Origin: Streblospio benedicti
Taxonomy: Eukaryota; Annelida; Polychaeta; Spionida; Spionidae
NCBI GenBank assembly: GCA_019095985.1
Contig: CM032659.1
Span: 9,712,981 to 9,776,980 of the forward strand
DNA: 64,000 bases
Reading direction: 5' to 3'
The position numbers and the translations under genes are program-made. Below the pieces are notes generated by a model. That model was not told the origin of the DNA. It ran no database searches and saw only the letters and a program-made list of their open reading frames with translations. Below are positions 1 to 13,172 of this stretch, one piece after another. Each line of letters begins with the position of its first letter. The stretch's first letter is position 1.

Positions 1-1278
1 TTTTTCAGCCTCAAGTCTCGGTAACACCATACAAACCGGATATGGAAGGTTCTCTGTCTTCATTTTTCATTACACCGGGCCCAGTGATACTTAACACGAT
101 AGAAGCTCACACTAAATCTCCTAATCACTTCATCACTCTGAAGGAATGGAGATCAAGTTCTTGCAAGTGTGTATCATGATAAATACCATCGATCAATCGA
201 TCCTTGCTGTTTTTATGCTTATTTTTGTTTTGTTTTTTGCAATGGTTTTGTTTTTCATGATCATAGTTCTTGATATTCTTATTTGCCGTTTATCGCTGGA
301 ATCGTAGATTGTGTTAATCAGCTATGTCATTATGAAATATATACAGTTTATGAATAGGGCAACATTTAATCAAGCTAGTGCTTTTTTTTAATCTGAGGCT
401 TCAATGAACAACCTCTATTATTGAGACATGTTGGAATGTTGGATGCGCGAGGATTGGAATACAGTGGTGTGATTGGTTCAAAATAAATACCACCGTTTAG
501 TTAGGCATGATGTACATTTTGCCATGCTCCACAAAAGTGGAACAGTGTTCTCGTTTTTCTTGACCCCCCCCGCCCCCCCCCCCCTCCTCACAAAAGTGGA
601 AACATCAGATGTGTGACATAATCGAAGAATATCTACGCCATGTTTCACGGTATTTATTCAAATATCACTTAATATATGTCATAAACTATTATATGTGAGG
701 AGTGTAAATCATAATATTACAGTGTCAATTCTGCTGTGTATCTTTTTAATGCCTTATCTAAATAGGAAATAGTAGAATTCTGATATGAAACGTTTCAGCG
801 TGCGCAATAAAATCTAACACCCACAATAAAAGAAAACTGGAACATCCAAAACTTGACCCCTCCTCCCCCTTAACCTAAATGGAACACTGCTCCAGTTTTG
901 ATAGGTTTAGATAGGTTGAGATGAGTATATATAGAGAGTATAGAGAGAGAGAGAGGAAACTGGCGCAAATGCTTGTCTTTCCTCTAAATTGATGTCAATA
1001 AGCGTAGCCTTTCTTGTGGCATAGCAACCAAGTAAATCAATCGGTAACTCTAACGAACCAAAGCCAATAGATTTTATGCACTTATAGTTTTATAGTTGAT
1101 TATAAATGTCAGTTCAACATTGGTCTGAAACTAGCTCTGTTTGAATCCCTTGGGTTATTGCGACTTCCGCAGTGCTCAATACATTATTGTTTCAAAGATG
1201 ATAATTCTTCGATGTTGGCTTTTTAATGAGCCTTTTGAGACTTCACTGTTTTGTCTGTACAGTAAACCTCGTATACAC
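1..1278. other. Non-coding, no gene seen
   Basis: AT-rich sequence without a recognisable coding region. It contains a poly-C tract near 564-584 and a short GA-rich microsatellite near 936-956. Short open frames here show no family motif. Confidence 0.6.
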
Positions 1279-1458
1279 TACAGTAGAACCTCTCTAATAG
1301 GACTATCTTTGGGACAAGTGTTAGGTGGTCTCAATAAAGAGGTGGTCTCTATACAGGGTTCATCTTGGTAGATTTATGAAGGTTTGAAACTGTGAAAGTG
1401 GTCGTATTATAGAGGTCGTCTCTATATGGAGGTGGTCTTAATTGGAGGTTCTACTGTA
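1279..1458. mobile_element. Palindromic pogo-like MITE, copy 1
   Basis: About 180 bp. It starts TACAGTAGAACCTC and ends with the reverse complement GAGGTTCTACTGTA. The two halves are imperfect inverted copies built on GACCACCTCTCTATTGAGAC-like sequence. The TA at each end fits the TA target of Tc1/mariner elements, and CAGTAGAACCTC resembles pogo/Tigger ends (known from the family). There is no transposase, so it is non-autonomous. Superfamily assignment is inferred from ends only. Confidence 0.75.
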
Positions 1459-2761
1459 TATGTTACATAGACAAGATCATTTAAAATACAGTCAAATATG
1501 CTAGACCAATACGTCTGTGTGATTCCTATCCATATTACAGTATAGTCCTACATGGCAATGAGACAATCAAGCAATACACGTGCCATATGTCTGTGCACTT
1601 TTTTTCTATTTCCTTCCTAACTATATATAGAGCAGTGCGTCCCCAAATGTCACTCCCCTTATGAGCGCATTATGGTCTACACATGGGGTTACATCGGGCT
1701 GTCATATTCACCAGGTAGCTCACTATTCTGTCGTGCGACCCAATAGCTCACTATGGTTGAATCGTTGTATTGGCCAGGAATAGCCTCCAGGGATGGCAAT
1801 GACAAAGTGAAATCCCGCTGTGATATAATGAGGCTGATTTAGCAGCAGGCACCACGACGTAGAGAAGCTGGTGGGAGTTGTCGTAGTCAGTTGCAACTTC
1901 GCGGTGAATGTGTAGAGTGGAATCTGTGTGCTTATGGGCTTATGAAAGTTAGAGCTGCTTACTAACACAGGACTTGGATAAACTGATTTGGAAATTATAT
2001 GAAGTTAGTTTCATGGCAAGTGCTCTACATTTCACTTACATGGCCAAAACCTTTCACATAATACCATCCCGACAACACGAGTGAGAAGAAGCGCGGATTG
2101 GAGTTGGCAAATCCAGGTAGCCCCCTTTAGACTTGGCTGGCAGATGGGTCCGTGCCCACACCCAGACGAGACGTGGCAGACCATAGCGGACGTGGAGATC
2201 ATCACCCCCTGGCCTGCCTGGACAAGTCTGCCCCCTCCTCGTAGATCCCGACAAGTCACTGAACTAGATTTTCTTTTGAATATTTTGAGATTTAACAACT
2301 GTATTGCTTGGATCAAAATGCCATTTACACATTCCATACGCAAACATCGTCGTTGCCCTACGCTGTACACCGGCCTACTTTTACAATGTGAGATTGTCCT
2401 CTTGTGTCCTAAAAATATCTTGGTGCAATAAATCAAAGCCAAAACGTATGCAGACATATGGCTTTTTTCCTCCTTTGTTATAACATAATGCCAGTGATTA
2501 TAGCTCAGTGTCCTTCTAATAGCGCTTTACAGGCTACATTGGGAACATCCATCATAAATGGCACGTGTTTGTCATAAAACTACATTATTTGAAGCTTTTT
2601 GACTCATCCCCTATAGAAAAAATCCAATTGTCTGACAGTTACCACCCTTCTTGATGGAGAGAATGAGCAGAATTGACGAATCTATGCCATAGTCCATAAA
2701 ATAGTAGTCTTAAGAAATGACAAGTAGCATGAGTAATGGTGACATATATACCTACATTGCA
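1459..2761. other. Non-coding, no gene seen
   Basis: No recognisable gene. Open frames on both strands around 2032-2457 overlap each other and show no family motif. The phrase GGCAAATCCAGG near 2106 recurs at the left end of the small element at 16.18 kb, so part of this may be an old repeat. Confidence 0.5.
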
Positions 2762-2941
2762 TACAGTAGAACTTCTTTATTGAGATCACCAAAGGGACAT
2801 GAACACAAGTGGTCTGAATAGAGGTTGTCTCTTTGTGGAGGTGATTTTGATTGCGTTTTGAATATTTGGAACTGTGATGAATGATGTTATTAGATATGTG
2901 GTCACTATAGAGAGGTAGTCTGAATTGGAGGTTCTACTGTA
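2762..2941. mobile_element. Palindromic pogo-like MITE, copy 2
   Basis: Starts TACAGTAGAACTTC and ends GGAGGTTCTACTGTA, 180 bp, with the same internal inverted structure as copy 1 but clearly diverged. It has no coding capacity. Confidence 0.7.
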
Positions 2942-3227
2942 ATGTAACTTGCAAAGTGATTCGAAGTGGTTTTAGAAAGTCCTATAACCTACACATAAAA
3001 ATTGTTTAGTTTTTCTCTCCCATTAGTCATGTTTTGTCAACGACATTTCCCATGTCACCTAATTTCATAAATGCTCCACTTATTTTGTTCAACATGTTTC
3101 TCATATTCGCGTTTATAGGTCTGCAGTGGCATCGTATGCACCTCATACTCATGGCACTTCCATTATACATTACCACGCATTAGCATTACCACGTGTGACA
3201 CGCATATCATTACCACGCCCACCGTAG

Positions 3228-3410
3228 TACAGTAGAACCTCCAATTAAGACCTCCTCTCTATAGAGACCGCCTCTATAATATGACCATTTTTCACGGTCC
3301 CAAACCTTCATAAAGCTACCAAAATGAGGATTTGTACAGAGACCACCTCTCTATTAAGACCATCTAATAATGATCACAAAGGTGGTTCTAATAGAGAGGC
3401 TCTACTGTAC
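3228..3410. mobile_element. Palindromic pogo-like MITE, copy 3
   Basis: Starts TACAGTAGAACCTCC and ends GAGGCTCTACTGTAC. The interior keeps the paired GACCACCTCTCTATTAAGAC blocks. The TA flanks are intact. Confidence 0.75.
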
Positions 3411-3954
3411 TGTACACATAAATGTAGTCTGCATCTCAATTCAGAATGACAATAGTTTACATAACAGACGACAATCCCTCAAGATGACCATCAATGACCA
3501 TCATCCTAACGAGCCTTTAAGCCAGTGCCTCATCGTCGTCACGTGATGCATTGCGTCCATCCGTCTAGATTAGGACAGTCCATGTGAAAGTCCCAGGATT
3601 CTGTTCCGATCCTATATAGGCTGATCCATGAGGACATTGTGATGGACGGGTGTCAAAACAGGAGGTTGCTACTGACAACCACTCGCAGTCTTGGGGGGGG
3701 GGTGTTTGTTTGTTTCGGATGTGTGTGTTTTGTTTGTTTGTTGTTGTTTTTGTGTTTGTTTTCGTGATGTAGGACTAAGGCTTACGTTCATCATTTATGA
3801 TTGCACTTTGTACCTGTTATGTCATCAGTTTGATGTTGATTTTAAAGTTCTGTCTATTTCCAGTAGTCAAGTATACAAGATGTGACCAACTCATAACAAG
3901 CACCATATACATCTTAAGTCTAGATTCTATGTAGAATTCAACTGCCCAAACCCT
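3411..3954. other. Non-coding, no gene seen
   Basis: No gene recognised. It contains a G run near 3691-3700 followed by a TGTTTGTTT-rich stretch. The open frame through it is low complexity (Val/Cys/Phe rich) and not convincing. Confidence 0.5.
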
Positions 3955-4826
3955 TTCAAACCTTTGCTTAAAAGTTACATTTAAACCCTTTAATAGTTAC
4001 CTTTAGATGCGTTTAAGCAGGCCTTACAACGTCGATATTTGTAAAATCAGAATTTATCAGATACAATTATGACACAAAAGTAGGGCTAAAATTTACCGGG
4101 TGCCATGCGCATGATTTACAGTCGATCAGGAATTGCAGGCTAACACATATGTATTACACTCCATTACTACTATACTTGTATTACACTGTATTTCCAAGCA
4201 CATCTGTGAGTTTCTACCCACCTTGTAACCACTTCATCACAACAGTGTCCCAGTTTTCGTTGCTTGACATGCCATGTTTTGCTTCCAAATGGGTTGTGTG
4301 TGCAACAAATAATGCTACTTCTTTAGGCAGATCCAGGGTGGTGCACGGTACGTCCCTCATTCCCTTTTTAACGTCAAAATTAGAGTTTTCATTGGAATTT
4401 TGGTATGACATGTCAGCGAGCTTTCGAGCATATCAACCCATGAAATCTAGTGATCGCCACCACACCCCCCCCCCCCCCCACACACACACACCTTTCCAAA
4501 TCTTGGATCTGCGAATGATCTCTCAAAGTACGCACTTGGTATTGTTAAACACAGATGGTGTGAGACCGCTTTTATCGTTTCCAATCTACACATAGACCCA
4601 TTAATCTGATTCCAACAAAATTGAAATTTCCTTTGGAAAGAGTCTCGCAGTGTATGGGCTACTCACTCAGGCTACTCAACTAATTGCTACACCGGGGCAA
4701 CGTTTTATAATAGCGTGACTAGCCAGCACTCCCTTGAGAAGAATAAACAACATGTTTGAATACATATTTAGTCAACTGAGTATTTTTTTTGCTGTTTTTT
4801 GTAGTTTGAGTTTTTAGCTAGAGAGT
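3955..4826. repeat. Large imperfect duplication, unit 1
   Basis: Shares several long blocks in the same order with 4827-5350: AACCCTTTAA and CAATTATGAC near the start, then GCGAGCTTTCGA, ATGAAATCTAGTGAT, GATGGTGTGAGACCG, ACTCAACTAATTGCTAC and AACTGAGTATTTTT. It carries about 340 bp (roughly 4080-4420) that unit 2 lacks, and a CA/C-rich simple repeat at 4463-4493. No gene recognised. Confidence 0.7.
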
Positions 4827-5502
4827 TCAGGTGCCAGGTGTCTATTCGCAACATAATAGTATGAAGAATGCTGAATGCAAAGGAAGGTCAAACGTTACGT
4901 TGAAACCCTTTAACCCTTCAGATGATATTAACCAGGCATTACACCAGCGATATGTGGAAAATCAGATACAATTATGACCCATAGATACTACATGTCCGCG
5001 AGCTTTCGATCATATGAAACCCATGAAATCTAGTGATTGCGCCACACACCCCTTCCAAAAACCTGGATACGCGAATGATCTCTCAAAATACGCACTAGGT
5101 ACAGTTAAACACATAGATGGTGTGAGACCGCCTTTATTGTGCCCCATTTTCACATAGACCCATCAATTTGATCCCAACAAAATTGGAAATTCCTATTGAA
5201 AAACACTCACCGTGTACCAGATCTATGGACTACTCAACTAATTGCTACGCTGGGACAATAATTTATTATAGCGTGACCCAACAAGCGGTCCCTTGAGAAG
5301 AATAACACCAATTTTGAAATACAAATTTAGCCAACTGAGTATTTTTGCTGTTGTTGCTTTGTTTTGTGTGGGTTTTTTGTGCACTCAGGCTGCATGCGAC
5401 AAGACAGTGGTCCTCATTGTCTGTAAGTGGCCAAATTTGGTGATGATTGCCCACAAAAATAACTTCTATTAAAATGTGCACCAACAAAGAAGTTTTAGAA
5501 CA

Positions 5503-5773
5503 TATGACAACATTTATTTTTGAAAAACCCACACATTTTATACCTTGGCAAATATTTTCGACCTTGTCTGTCAGACAGTCTTTTTCAAGCTGACGTCACC
5601 TACACAGGATGGCAGGATGTGAAGTAGGTCAGTGTTTTATGCAAAAGGGCTGTCCAGGGCGCATGGTTTCAATAGAGTGTCATATGCATGCGATAAGGTG
5701 TATGCACCCTTATCTCGGCTCATTGTCTTTTTTTCGTTTTTTTTATAGCGATGGGTGTTCCCGGATCTGTCTG
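5503..5773 (+). repeat. Left inverted terminal repeat of the Penelope-like remnant
   Basis: Pairs with 6121-6371 in reverse complement. Matching blocks include ATGACAACATTTA, AAAACCCACACATTTTATAC, ATATTTTCGACCTTGTCTGT, CAGACAGTCTTTTTCAAGCT and, at the inner edge, CCGGATCTGTCTG. Confidence 0.8.
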
Positions 5774-5787
5774 TAAAAGTGTTGGAC

Positions 5788-6114
5788 TCACGACTGATGG
5801 GCTTCGGTTGTCCCAGTCAGGAAAAATTCATATTGTTTTGTTATCTGTGATGGTTTTGTGCAAGTCAATTGCAGATGACAAACGGGTGGCTCTGGTGCAT
5901 ACTTCACTGTTGGTATCTTAAGCATCCTTTGATGTTCTGCCACACGAGTACCTAGTTTCCTCCCTGTTTCACCAATGTACACACTGTCACAGTTTCTGCA
6001 CCCAATGGTACACAACCACATATCTCTTTTCGGCTTGATTTTGTCCTCACACACACAGATTTGGCCAATATGAACCATATCCCTGACTGGGACAACACGA
6101 AGACAGTCTAACAC
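5788..6114 (-). pseudogene. GIY-YIG endonuclease domain of a Penelope-like element
   Basis: The 108-codon frame reads CTIGCRNCDSVYIGETGRK, then LGTRVAEHQ. This is a Cys-x2-Cys pair followed by VYIGETGR and an EH motif, as in the C-terminal GIY-YIG endonuclease of Penelope-like retroelements. The domain nicks target DNA during integration (family knowledge). The frame sits between the two inverted repeats and fills almost all the space between them. Only this C-terminal module is present. Confidence 0.75.
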
Positions 6115-6120
6115 TAGACA

Positions 6121-6371
6121 CAGACAGATCCGGTTTTAGATGTCCTTTAAGGAAAACGAAAAAAGACAATGAACCGAGATGAGGGTGCATACATGTTCTG
6201 TCAACATGCATTTCCCATAAAAATGGCTCATAAGACTTGACACTGACCTATATTTGGATCCTGCCATCCTGTGTGACGTCAGCTTGAAAAAGACTGTCTG
6301 ACAGACAAGGTCGAAAATATTTGCTAAGGTATAAAATGTGTGGGTTTTTCAAAAGTAAATGTTGTCATAGC
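6121..6371 (-). repeat. Right inverted terminal repeat of the Penelope-like remnant
   Basis: Reverse-complement partner of 5503-5773, beginning at its inner edge with CAGACAGATCCGG and ending near ATGTTGTCATAG. It is slightly shorter and diverged from the left copy. Confidence 0.8.
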
Positions 6372-6502
6372 ACAAAAGAAACCCAATGAATCTATTCCAT
6401 CCAAGTTTTAGAACATTTTGTTAAAGGTAGATATATAGTTCAGGTGTCAGTTGTCTGATTGCAACCTAAAATTATGGAGAATGCTGAATGCAAAGCAAGG
6501 TA

Positions 6503-8317
6503 AAAAAAGGGCACATTTTCTATATTCAGACTAATGCACATGTTTGTAGTTCAATAGCACATAAAATATACATTACAACCCATGAAATCAACACAAGGCA
6601 GAAAAAAACAAAGATTTCAATATTCAAACTAATAACATCTGACCATGTGAGCATGTGACCGAAACTTATAACATCTCATACTTCATCTTTACCCATAACC
6701 CCATTGCTTCATTCAATATGAACACCACTGATTGATCACGTGACCGTTTAGCTTGGTGTGACTCTGTCTTCCTCTTGATCAATGCTTTTGACCTGTCTTT
6801 CAGAAACCAGCATGAATAAGGGATGTCCCCAACCCCATATTGTCCATCACCACGTCAACATGTTTATGCACTGTGATTAAAAAAATAGGCTCCTTCATCT
6901 TTCCTTTTGGTACTCACGTGCACCTCATTTTTTGTACTTTAGCGAAAGGTTATGGGGCGCATGTGGAACTTCGGCGAGGGATTTATAGCAAAACCCCATG
7001 ATGAAGCCTTATTACTTAGGTTCATTTTGCTAAGATTGAGTATTAGAGTCAAGGGTGTTAATATATATATGATACAGAGGAAACTGCTCATCACGAATGT
7101 GTACAATGGTTGAAATAGTAAAGGTTGTGACCTTGGTCCATAAGTTAATTGAAAGATGATTGTTTTTTCATGCTTTTTTTAGAACCATCCGTTTCTCAAA
7201 ATCCACCCTCAAACTGAAAGTACTAAAAGATTTTTTTCATTTGACCTAGACAAGGCCACTTGGAACAGGTACGTAAAGGTTGCTGTGACACCATCCATAT
7301 ATAACCTTCAATGTCACATTGACAGTGCCAATTTCAGAAACTCATCATGACCTGCCCGCCCAATGATTCCACTCATATGAGCTGCATATGTACATATAAG
7401 CTCCCCTGCGCCTCACATAGTTCTTGGCATTTAGCCTTATTTATGCCCCAATTGCCTCTCTCCGGGTAAGCTTGAACATGTAATACGAATAATACTACCA
7501 ATTTACATGTAAATTGATTTATTTTTTGCGCACTGATAATAATTGAATATGAAAAGGCCTCGGTGAATCTAATGGGCTTTTTTCTATAAATGGCGTGACT
7601 GGATTCTGATTGTATCTGCATGTTGAGCAATCATCATCATCATGGTTTTATTTCATTTTTTCATGAACAGCCCCATTACACATAGCCGAAGTTGATTCCG
7701 ATTACGACTGATTGAGCAGAAATGTAGTATAGTCTCTAGTCAAACTTGGTAAATCAAAATCTTTGACAGAGTACATAAATCATAGAAGAAAGTATTAACC
7801 ATGAGTTACCGTGTAACATTTATGACTAGATTACAAACAGATTTGAGTCCATCCTTAAACCCCCAATTGCACATAGTCAATGGTAGTGTCAGATGCTCCA
7901 GAAGGTCCCAGAAGCATAGTATCATTTTGAGGTGGATTGTGTGGGATCTGGCGTACTGTCAAAATATCCGCACTGCCTGTTGTGACCTAAGCTTAAGTAT
8001 TACACATGCGTGTACTATACGTATATATTTTAATCAAAATAAAGAAAATATAAGCAAATAGAAAGATATAAACACAAGTGCGAATCATGATTTTTTTTAA
8101 ATCAGATTTACATCCCACATGGCCAAACCTGTCAGTCAGGGGACACTTTGATGAGCATGATAATGCATTAACAGGGGACTGTTATTGAAGATCTAATTAC
8201 GTCTGATGCCATATGCAACCGATTTCAGTTTGTGTTCGATGAAATGCACCTGCAATGTTACCCATTAAGGAGTGTCTCCACTCTGGCTGCGACATGTTAA
8301 GGTGATATACATGTATA
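6503..8317. other. Non-coding, no gene seen
   Basis: No recognisable gene, RNA or repeat family. Short open frames at 7373-7630 (minus) and 7801-8061 (plus) have no motif and ordinary AT-rich composition. Confidence 0.5.
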
Positions 8318-8534
8318 AACAGAAACTCCTCCAATTAAGACCACCCCTCTATTGAGACCACCTTTATAAGATCTAATTACCACTAATTAATTAACACTAA
8401 TTAATAAGACCACTTTTCACAGCCCCAAACCTTCATAAAGCTACCTAAACTACCCTCTTTATAGAGACCACCTCTACATTGAGACTACCTAACACTGGTC
8501 CCAAAGTTGGTAGTCCTAATAGTGAGGTTCTACG
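8318..8534. mobile_element. Palindromic pogo-like MITE, copy 4 (degenerate ends)
   Basis: Same family as copy 1: CTCCAATTAAGACCACC at the left, GAGGTTCTACGTA at the right. It is longer than the others because a short duplicated stretch of ACTAATTAATTA-type sequence lies near 8383-8405. Confidence 0.7.
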
Positions 8535-11500
8535 TATATAGTAAATGGACACGTGTGTCAATGTCAAGATTTAAGCATACGTGAAAAGGCACATTAATGT
8601 ACCTCGAGCATCCACCTAGTACCTGTTCTCACTATAATTACGGAAATTTGTGTTTTAAGGAAGAAGGTGCCGCACTCTGCCCATTACTCTTTTTTACTTC
8701 AAACCAGTGCACCACAAAAGATATGATTGAGATGTCGTCTGGCCTAGTAGCCCATAATATCCCACATCCGCACAGCTCTTTGATAATGGGTGAAAGGGTG
8801 GCGTGGGGTTAATTAAACGGATGCTCTGTTGACTGGTTTAAGGGACAAACGCATATTTGGATAATGAAATTATTAAAAAGATATACGATCTTCCTTACAG
8901 CGCTATACCCTCTGGCTCTTTATGCCCATCCATTTTCACTTGCAACTAATGTGAAGTGTGTGTAAAGCTAGGGTCAGACTACAAGGATAATTTAAAACCC
9001 GAATTAGCTGTTTAAGAAATGTTGGGTTTAAAATAAAAGTAGCTTTTATTGGACATCTTTTCACAGTAGTCTTAATTGGACCTGGGTATACTTGAAAAAC
9101 CATGGGTGTAATTGAATTTTAGATCAAGTACAGGCGCAAAGTACTTGTGTTTGAGTTAGTTGACTTACTCTGGTCAAAGCCCGCTTTACGCATAAGTGAG
9201 TGTAGCAACGCATCTACCAGTATTGTGTCAAGTCGTCAACTTGGACGCATTGTGGTGATATAGAACCTACTAAAAATGCATGTTGCAACGAGTTGCTGCG
9301 CCAAACGAAGTGTTAACCTGTAATTGCGAAAGTTTTGCGATCCCTGCACGCAGCATACTATCTGGAGCGAACTTTAACTAAACTGTATATTTGCCCAAAA
9401 GCATGTTCAAAATTTCTGACGAATTTGCCAGTTTGCCAGTACACGTAGAGCTACGAAGGTGGAATTCGCTCACGTGTAAAGCAGGCTTTACTTTCTTCTC
9501 CATCATACTTCTTCGTGCTCATAATCATCAGCCCTTAATTGGGCAGTCAATATCAGAGCTATTTGGAGAAGGGTGGACAGGCAGGAAGGAACTGAATGGC
9601 AAAAGCTAATTTCAAAATTTGTGTCGATCATTTTTCTGATAGGTATTTAAAAACCACAAAATAAAACCCAAAAACGTATATTGAATAGAAGAAGAGAAGA
9701 TTGCAAGCATAATTTTAGATTCTAACTGGTGACACGGTACTCAACCTGATTGGACACTATAGAGTATGCTCAATCAATTCAATCATCCTTGATTATATAC
9801 TTCCCATAACTATAGACATAACTTTTTGCTAGTGTGACAGTATCCTCCTATTCTAAGAGTACTTTAGCACACTTTGATTATCTTCTCCGCTTAGTTTCCA
9901 TCTACCAGCCATAACTCTTACCTATTTGTATGCTGATTCAGTCGCATTTCTAGGTCTTGTATCTTTGTTTGATATCTCTTGTTGCGTTTCCTATCTTTTT
10001 TTCCCTTTAAGCAGCAGCAACCAATTTCCTAGAAGAGGATATTGACAATCTGCATTTTATTAAGTCGTTTGTTATGTATGGATTCACGGGCAAATCACAT
10101 TAATTAACTCTATTAAACTTTAGCCTAGTACATTGCATGTTTTTCCATTTCGACTGTCCATTCTTTGTACATGTACCAAGTAAACTTTCCTCGTATTTAG
10201 CACTCAATAATGAGTACTAGGTGGCATGTTAGGTAAACATTGAAGCCCTAGAGGCAGCCTGTCCATATGACAGCAAACTTTGGAAACCAACAGGCCCCTG
10301 GCTTTATTCTTTATTTTCTACTGTTACCACCCGGTACCCTCCCCCCCACCCCAACACACACACACCCAACCCCTGATGAGCCTATGGGACAGAGTGAAAA
10401 TATTAGACGTTATTAAAACAAAATAAAAATGATAATACAATATTCTAAATAACTTATAATACCACATTATTTTTTAAACGTTTTGAAAATTCGGCAAAAG
10501 ACCTAGAAACAAGAAATGATTTAAATAGATATATGGCTTTTGATGTATATATGGTTACACAAGGCGACCTACTGTAAAAGAATGGTGTCCGTTGTTTCAA
10601 CATATTTGCTATGCTTTTCTACTATCAATGCAACTGACGATATTTCCTCAATTTCAATGACTAGCGATTATTCCTAGACTCAATTTGTACTGCCTCTTCC
10701 AAATCAGTCCTCTGCACTCACATCCCTCATTCCCTCATTTACATAATGATGCACACGCACCTAAGTGATCTAAGTGCCAACTTTCTCTGCTAATCCCCCT
10801 GTCCTTAATTCTCATTAGCAGACAGACACAACGTCATTACTATTGGCGTGAACCATAATCTAAGCTCGAGCCTTTCAGTTCCACACCCGTAATGACTCCG
10901 AACTAGTTGTTCGCCCACCATTTGGGTAATAAAAATGGCGGTGGTAACAGAATAGGACATAATGGAACTCTGGTTTAGGATTGTGTGTGATGAGGTTGTT
11001 GTTGATCCACAACTATATAGACTAATAACGCATGTTGAAGATACTTCGTTCATTGCAGACGTCTTGAACCACTCGAGTGACAGAGTTTGACTATTAGAAA
11101 TTAAGTACAAAAACCATAAAGTATCAAACCCATTATAACAAATATACTACCGATGAAACGCATGATCAGTTTATACACTGCGTTTGTCGCCTGTTAGTTC
11201 CGACATCTGCTGGTTTGTTGGTGAATGCTGCTATTTGTAAGGCTTGTATATAATAGGACTCTCTCTTCCAAAGGTCAATTATTACAACGTTAGCCATTTG
11301 CTATGTAGAGAGACAAACGTATGGTACTTACACTACAGCTATCAAATTGATGTGAAGCCTTGTAAAGCATTACACCTTTAATCTCAATAATAAAACATGA
11401 AAATTTCATTTTCAGAAAAAAATATGTATTTAAAAAAACATTAAGGTAAGCGTATCAAGTGTCAACGCATATTTTGTTCGAGTTAATTACATGTATTTAT

Positions 11501-11789
11501 TTTTCAATCCAATTACCTCACTCCTACTACATATCTAATCGTGACTAACGTGTTACACTAATTTTCTTCCTTGCTTTATACAGGTAATTATAATTTGAAA
11601 TCTAACATAACCATAATGGTAAATTAAGTCTTTGAAATACACAACAGACACAGAAAAATGTATAGATACCTGGAAATATGCACACGTCATAGACAGTTCC
11701 AAGGGTGTAGGGGTCGCGCCTCCACCTTTTTTCACCAAAAATGGCAATTTCATCTGAGGTTTTAATACCTAAGTGACCACATTGATATT
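8535..11789. other. Non-coding, no gene seen
   Basis: About 3.2 kb without a supported gene. A C/CA-rich simple tract lies at about 10338-10367. Open frames at 8597-8812, 9391-9609 and 10805-11110 carry no recognised domain. Confidence 0.5.
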
Positions 11790-11873
11790 GAAACTCCATA
11801 AAGAAACCACCTCTCTATTGAAACCAGTTGAGGAGGCCAGCCACTGGGTGGTCTTGATAGAGAAGTTCAACTG
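11790..11873. mobile_element. Pogo-like MITE fragment
   Basis: Keeps ACCACCTCTCTATTGAAACC and, at the right, AGAGAAGTTCAACTGTA. Only about half of a normal copy remains and the left terminal motif is lost. Confidence 0.6.
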
Positions 11874-12405
<532 letters not shown>

Positions 12406-12424
12406 TTGGGGGTGTATTAGAGGT

Positions 12425-12612
12425 CCCGAAATCCCACACCCCTAATATTTTGGCCTTATTTCTCACATCCCTAATTTTGTTAGCCTTTTTCCCATATCCC
12501 ACAATTTGGGGCGTTTTCCCCACATCCCACTTTCATGAAATCCCATATCCCTCTTTGTGGGATTTTTTCCCACATCCCTAATTGTTTTTGCCATTTACCA
12601 CATCCCACTTCC
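12425..12612. repeat. Degenerate minisatellite of about 29 bp
   Basis: Six to seven units, each built on CCCACATCCCTAATTTT plus a T-rich or GCCTTTTT-like end, adjoin the GT tract. Unit length varies around 27-31 bp. No coding role is evident. Confidence 0.7.
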
Positions 12613-12993
12613 TTATAAACCCCCTGCACACGTGTACTATACACCCACAGTGTGTCCCCACACACCATTTTTCACTCCACATATACAGTCAGGTTGACAT
12701 CCAATAAGTGTAGGTGAAACACCTGCGTGATGTCAGCTGTATGATATAACAGTGCAAAGAGTTGAATGTGAAAGCAAATGGTAGTGAGAGACTCAAATGC
12801 AATCATGTCTTGGCCTTATTAGTACTGGGCATGCATGATTGCTACGATTGGTTGACAATGTACATTTAACTTTTTTCTCAAAAATACTTAATTACTTAGC
12901 AATAGAATTGTAGTATTTATGTGCAGGGTTTCGATTAGGGCAGAGGTTGTATCACCCCTTTTTGTCTCGAAACACTCACGCCTACATGGTGAA
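12613..12993. other. Non-coding, no gene seen
   Basis: No gene, RNA or repeat family recognised between the minisatellite and the next MITE. Confidence 0.5.
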
Positions 12994-13172
12994 TACAGAA
13001 GAACCTCCTTTAAGACCGCCTCTATATTGAGACCAATTCAGTCTATAATAAGATCACTTTTCATGGTCCAAATCCAAGCTACCAATGGGAACCTCTGCAT
13101 AAAGACCACCTCTCTATTGAAACCACGTAACAATGCTCCCGAAGTTGGTCCTAATAGAGAGGTTCCGGTGTA
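12994..13172. mobile_element. Palindromic pogo-like MITE, copy 5
   Basis: Starts ATACAGAAGAACCTCC, ends GAGAGGTTCCGGTGTATTG, 179 bp. Internal blocks match the family; the terminal motifs have drifted. Confidence 0.7.

Larger units (their letters stand above)
5504..6402 (-). mobile_element. Penelope-like element remnant with inverted terminal repeats
   Basis: An 899-bp insertion. The 14-bp AAGTTTTAGAACAT occurs just before it (5490-5503) and just after it (6403-6416), a good target-site duplication. Inverted repeats of about 270 and 250 bp (5503-5773 and 6121-6371) enclose an open frame with a GIY-YIG domain. About 30 bp lie between the right repeat and the duplication. Terminal repeats in inverted order, variable target duplications and a short tail beyond one repeat are known for Penelope-like elements. 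Only the endonuclease end is present; no reverse transcriptase remains, so this is an old fossil. Confidence 0.7.
4827..6435. repeat. Large imperfect duplication, unit 2, split by a Penelope-like remnant
   Basis: Second copy of the 3.96-kb unit. It begins GTTCAGGTGCCAGGTGTCT and keeps the shared blocks to about 5350. It is interrupted at 5504-6402 and resumes after it. A third start, TTCAGGTGTCAGTTGTCT with AATGCTGAATGCAAAG, follows at about 6438-6500, so the array once had at least a partial third unit. Confidence 0.65.
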
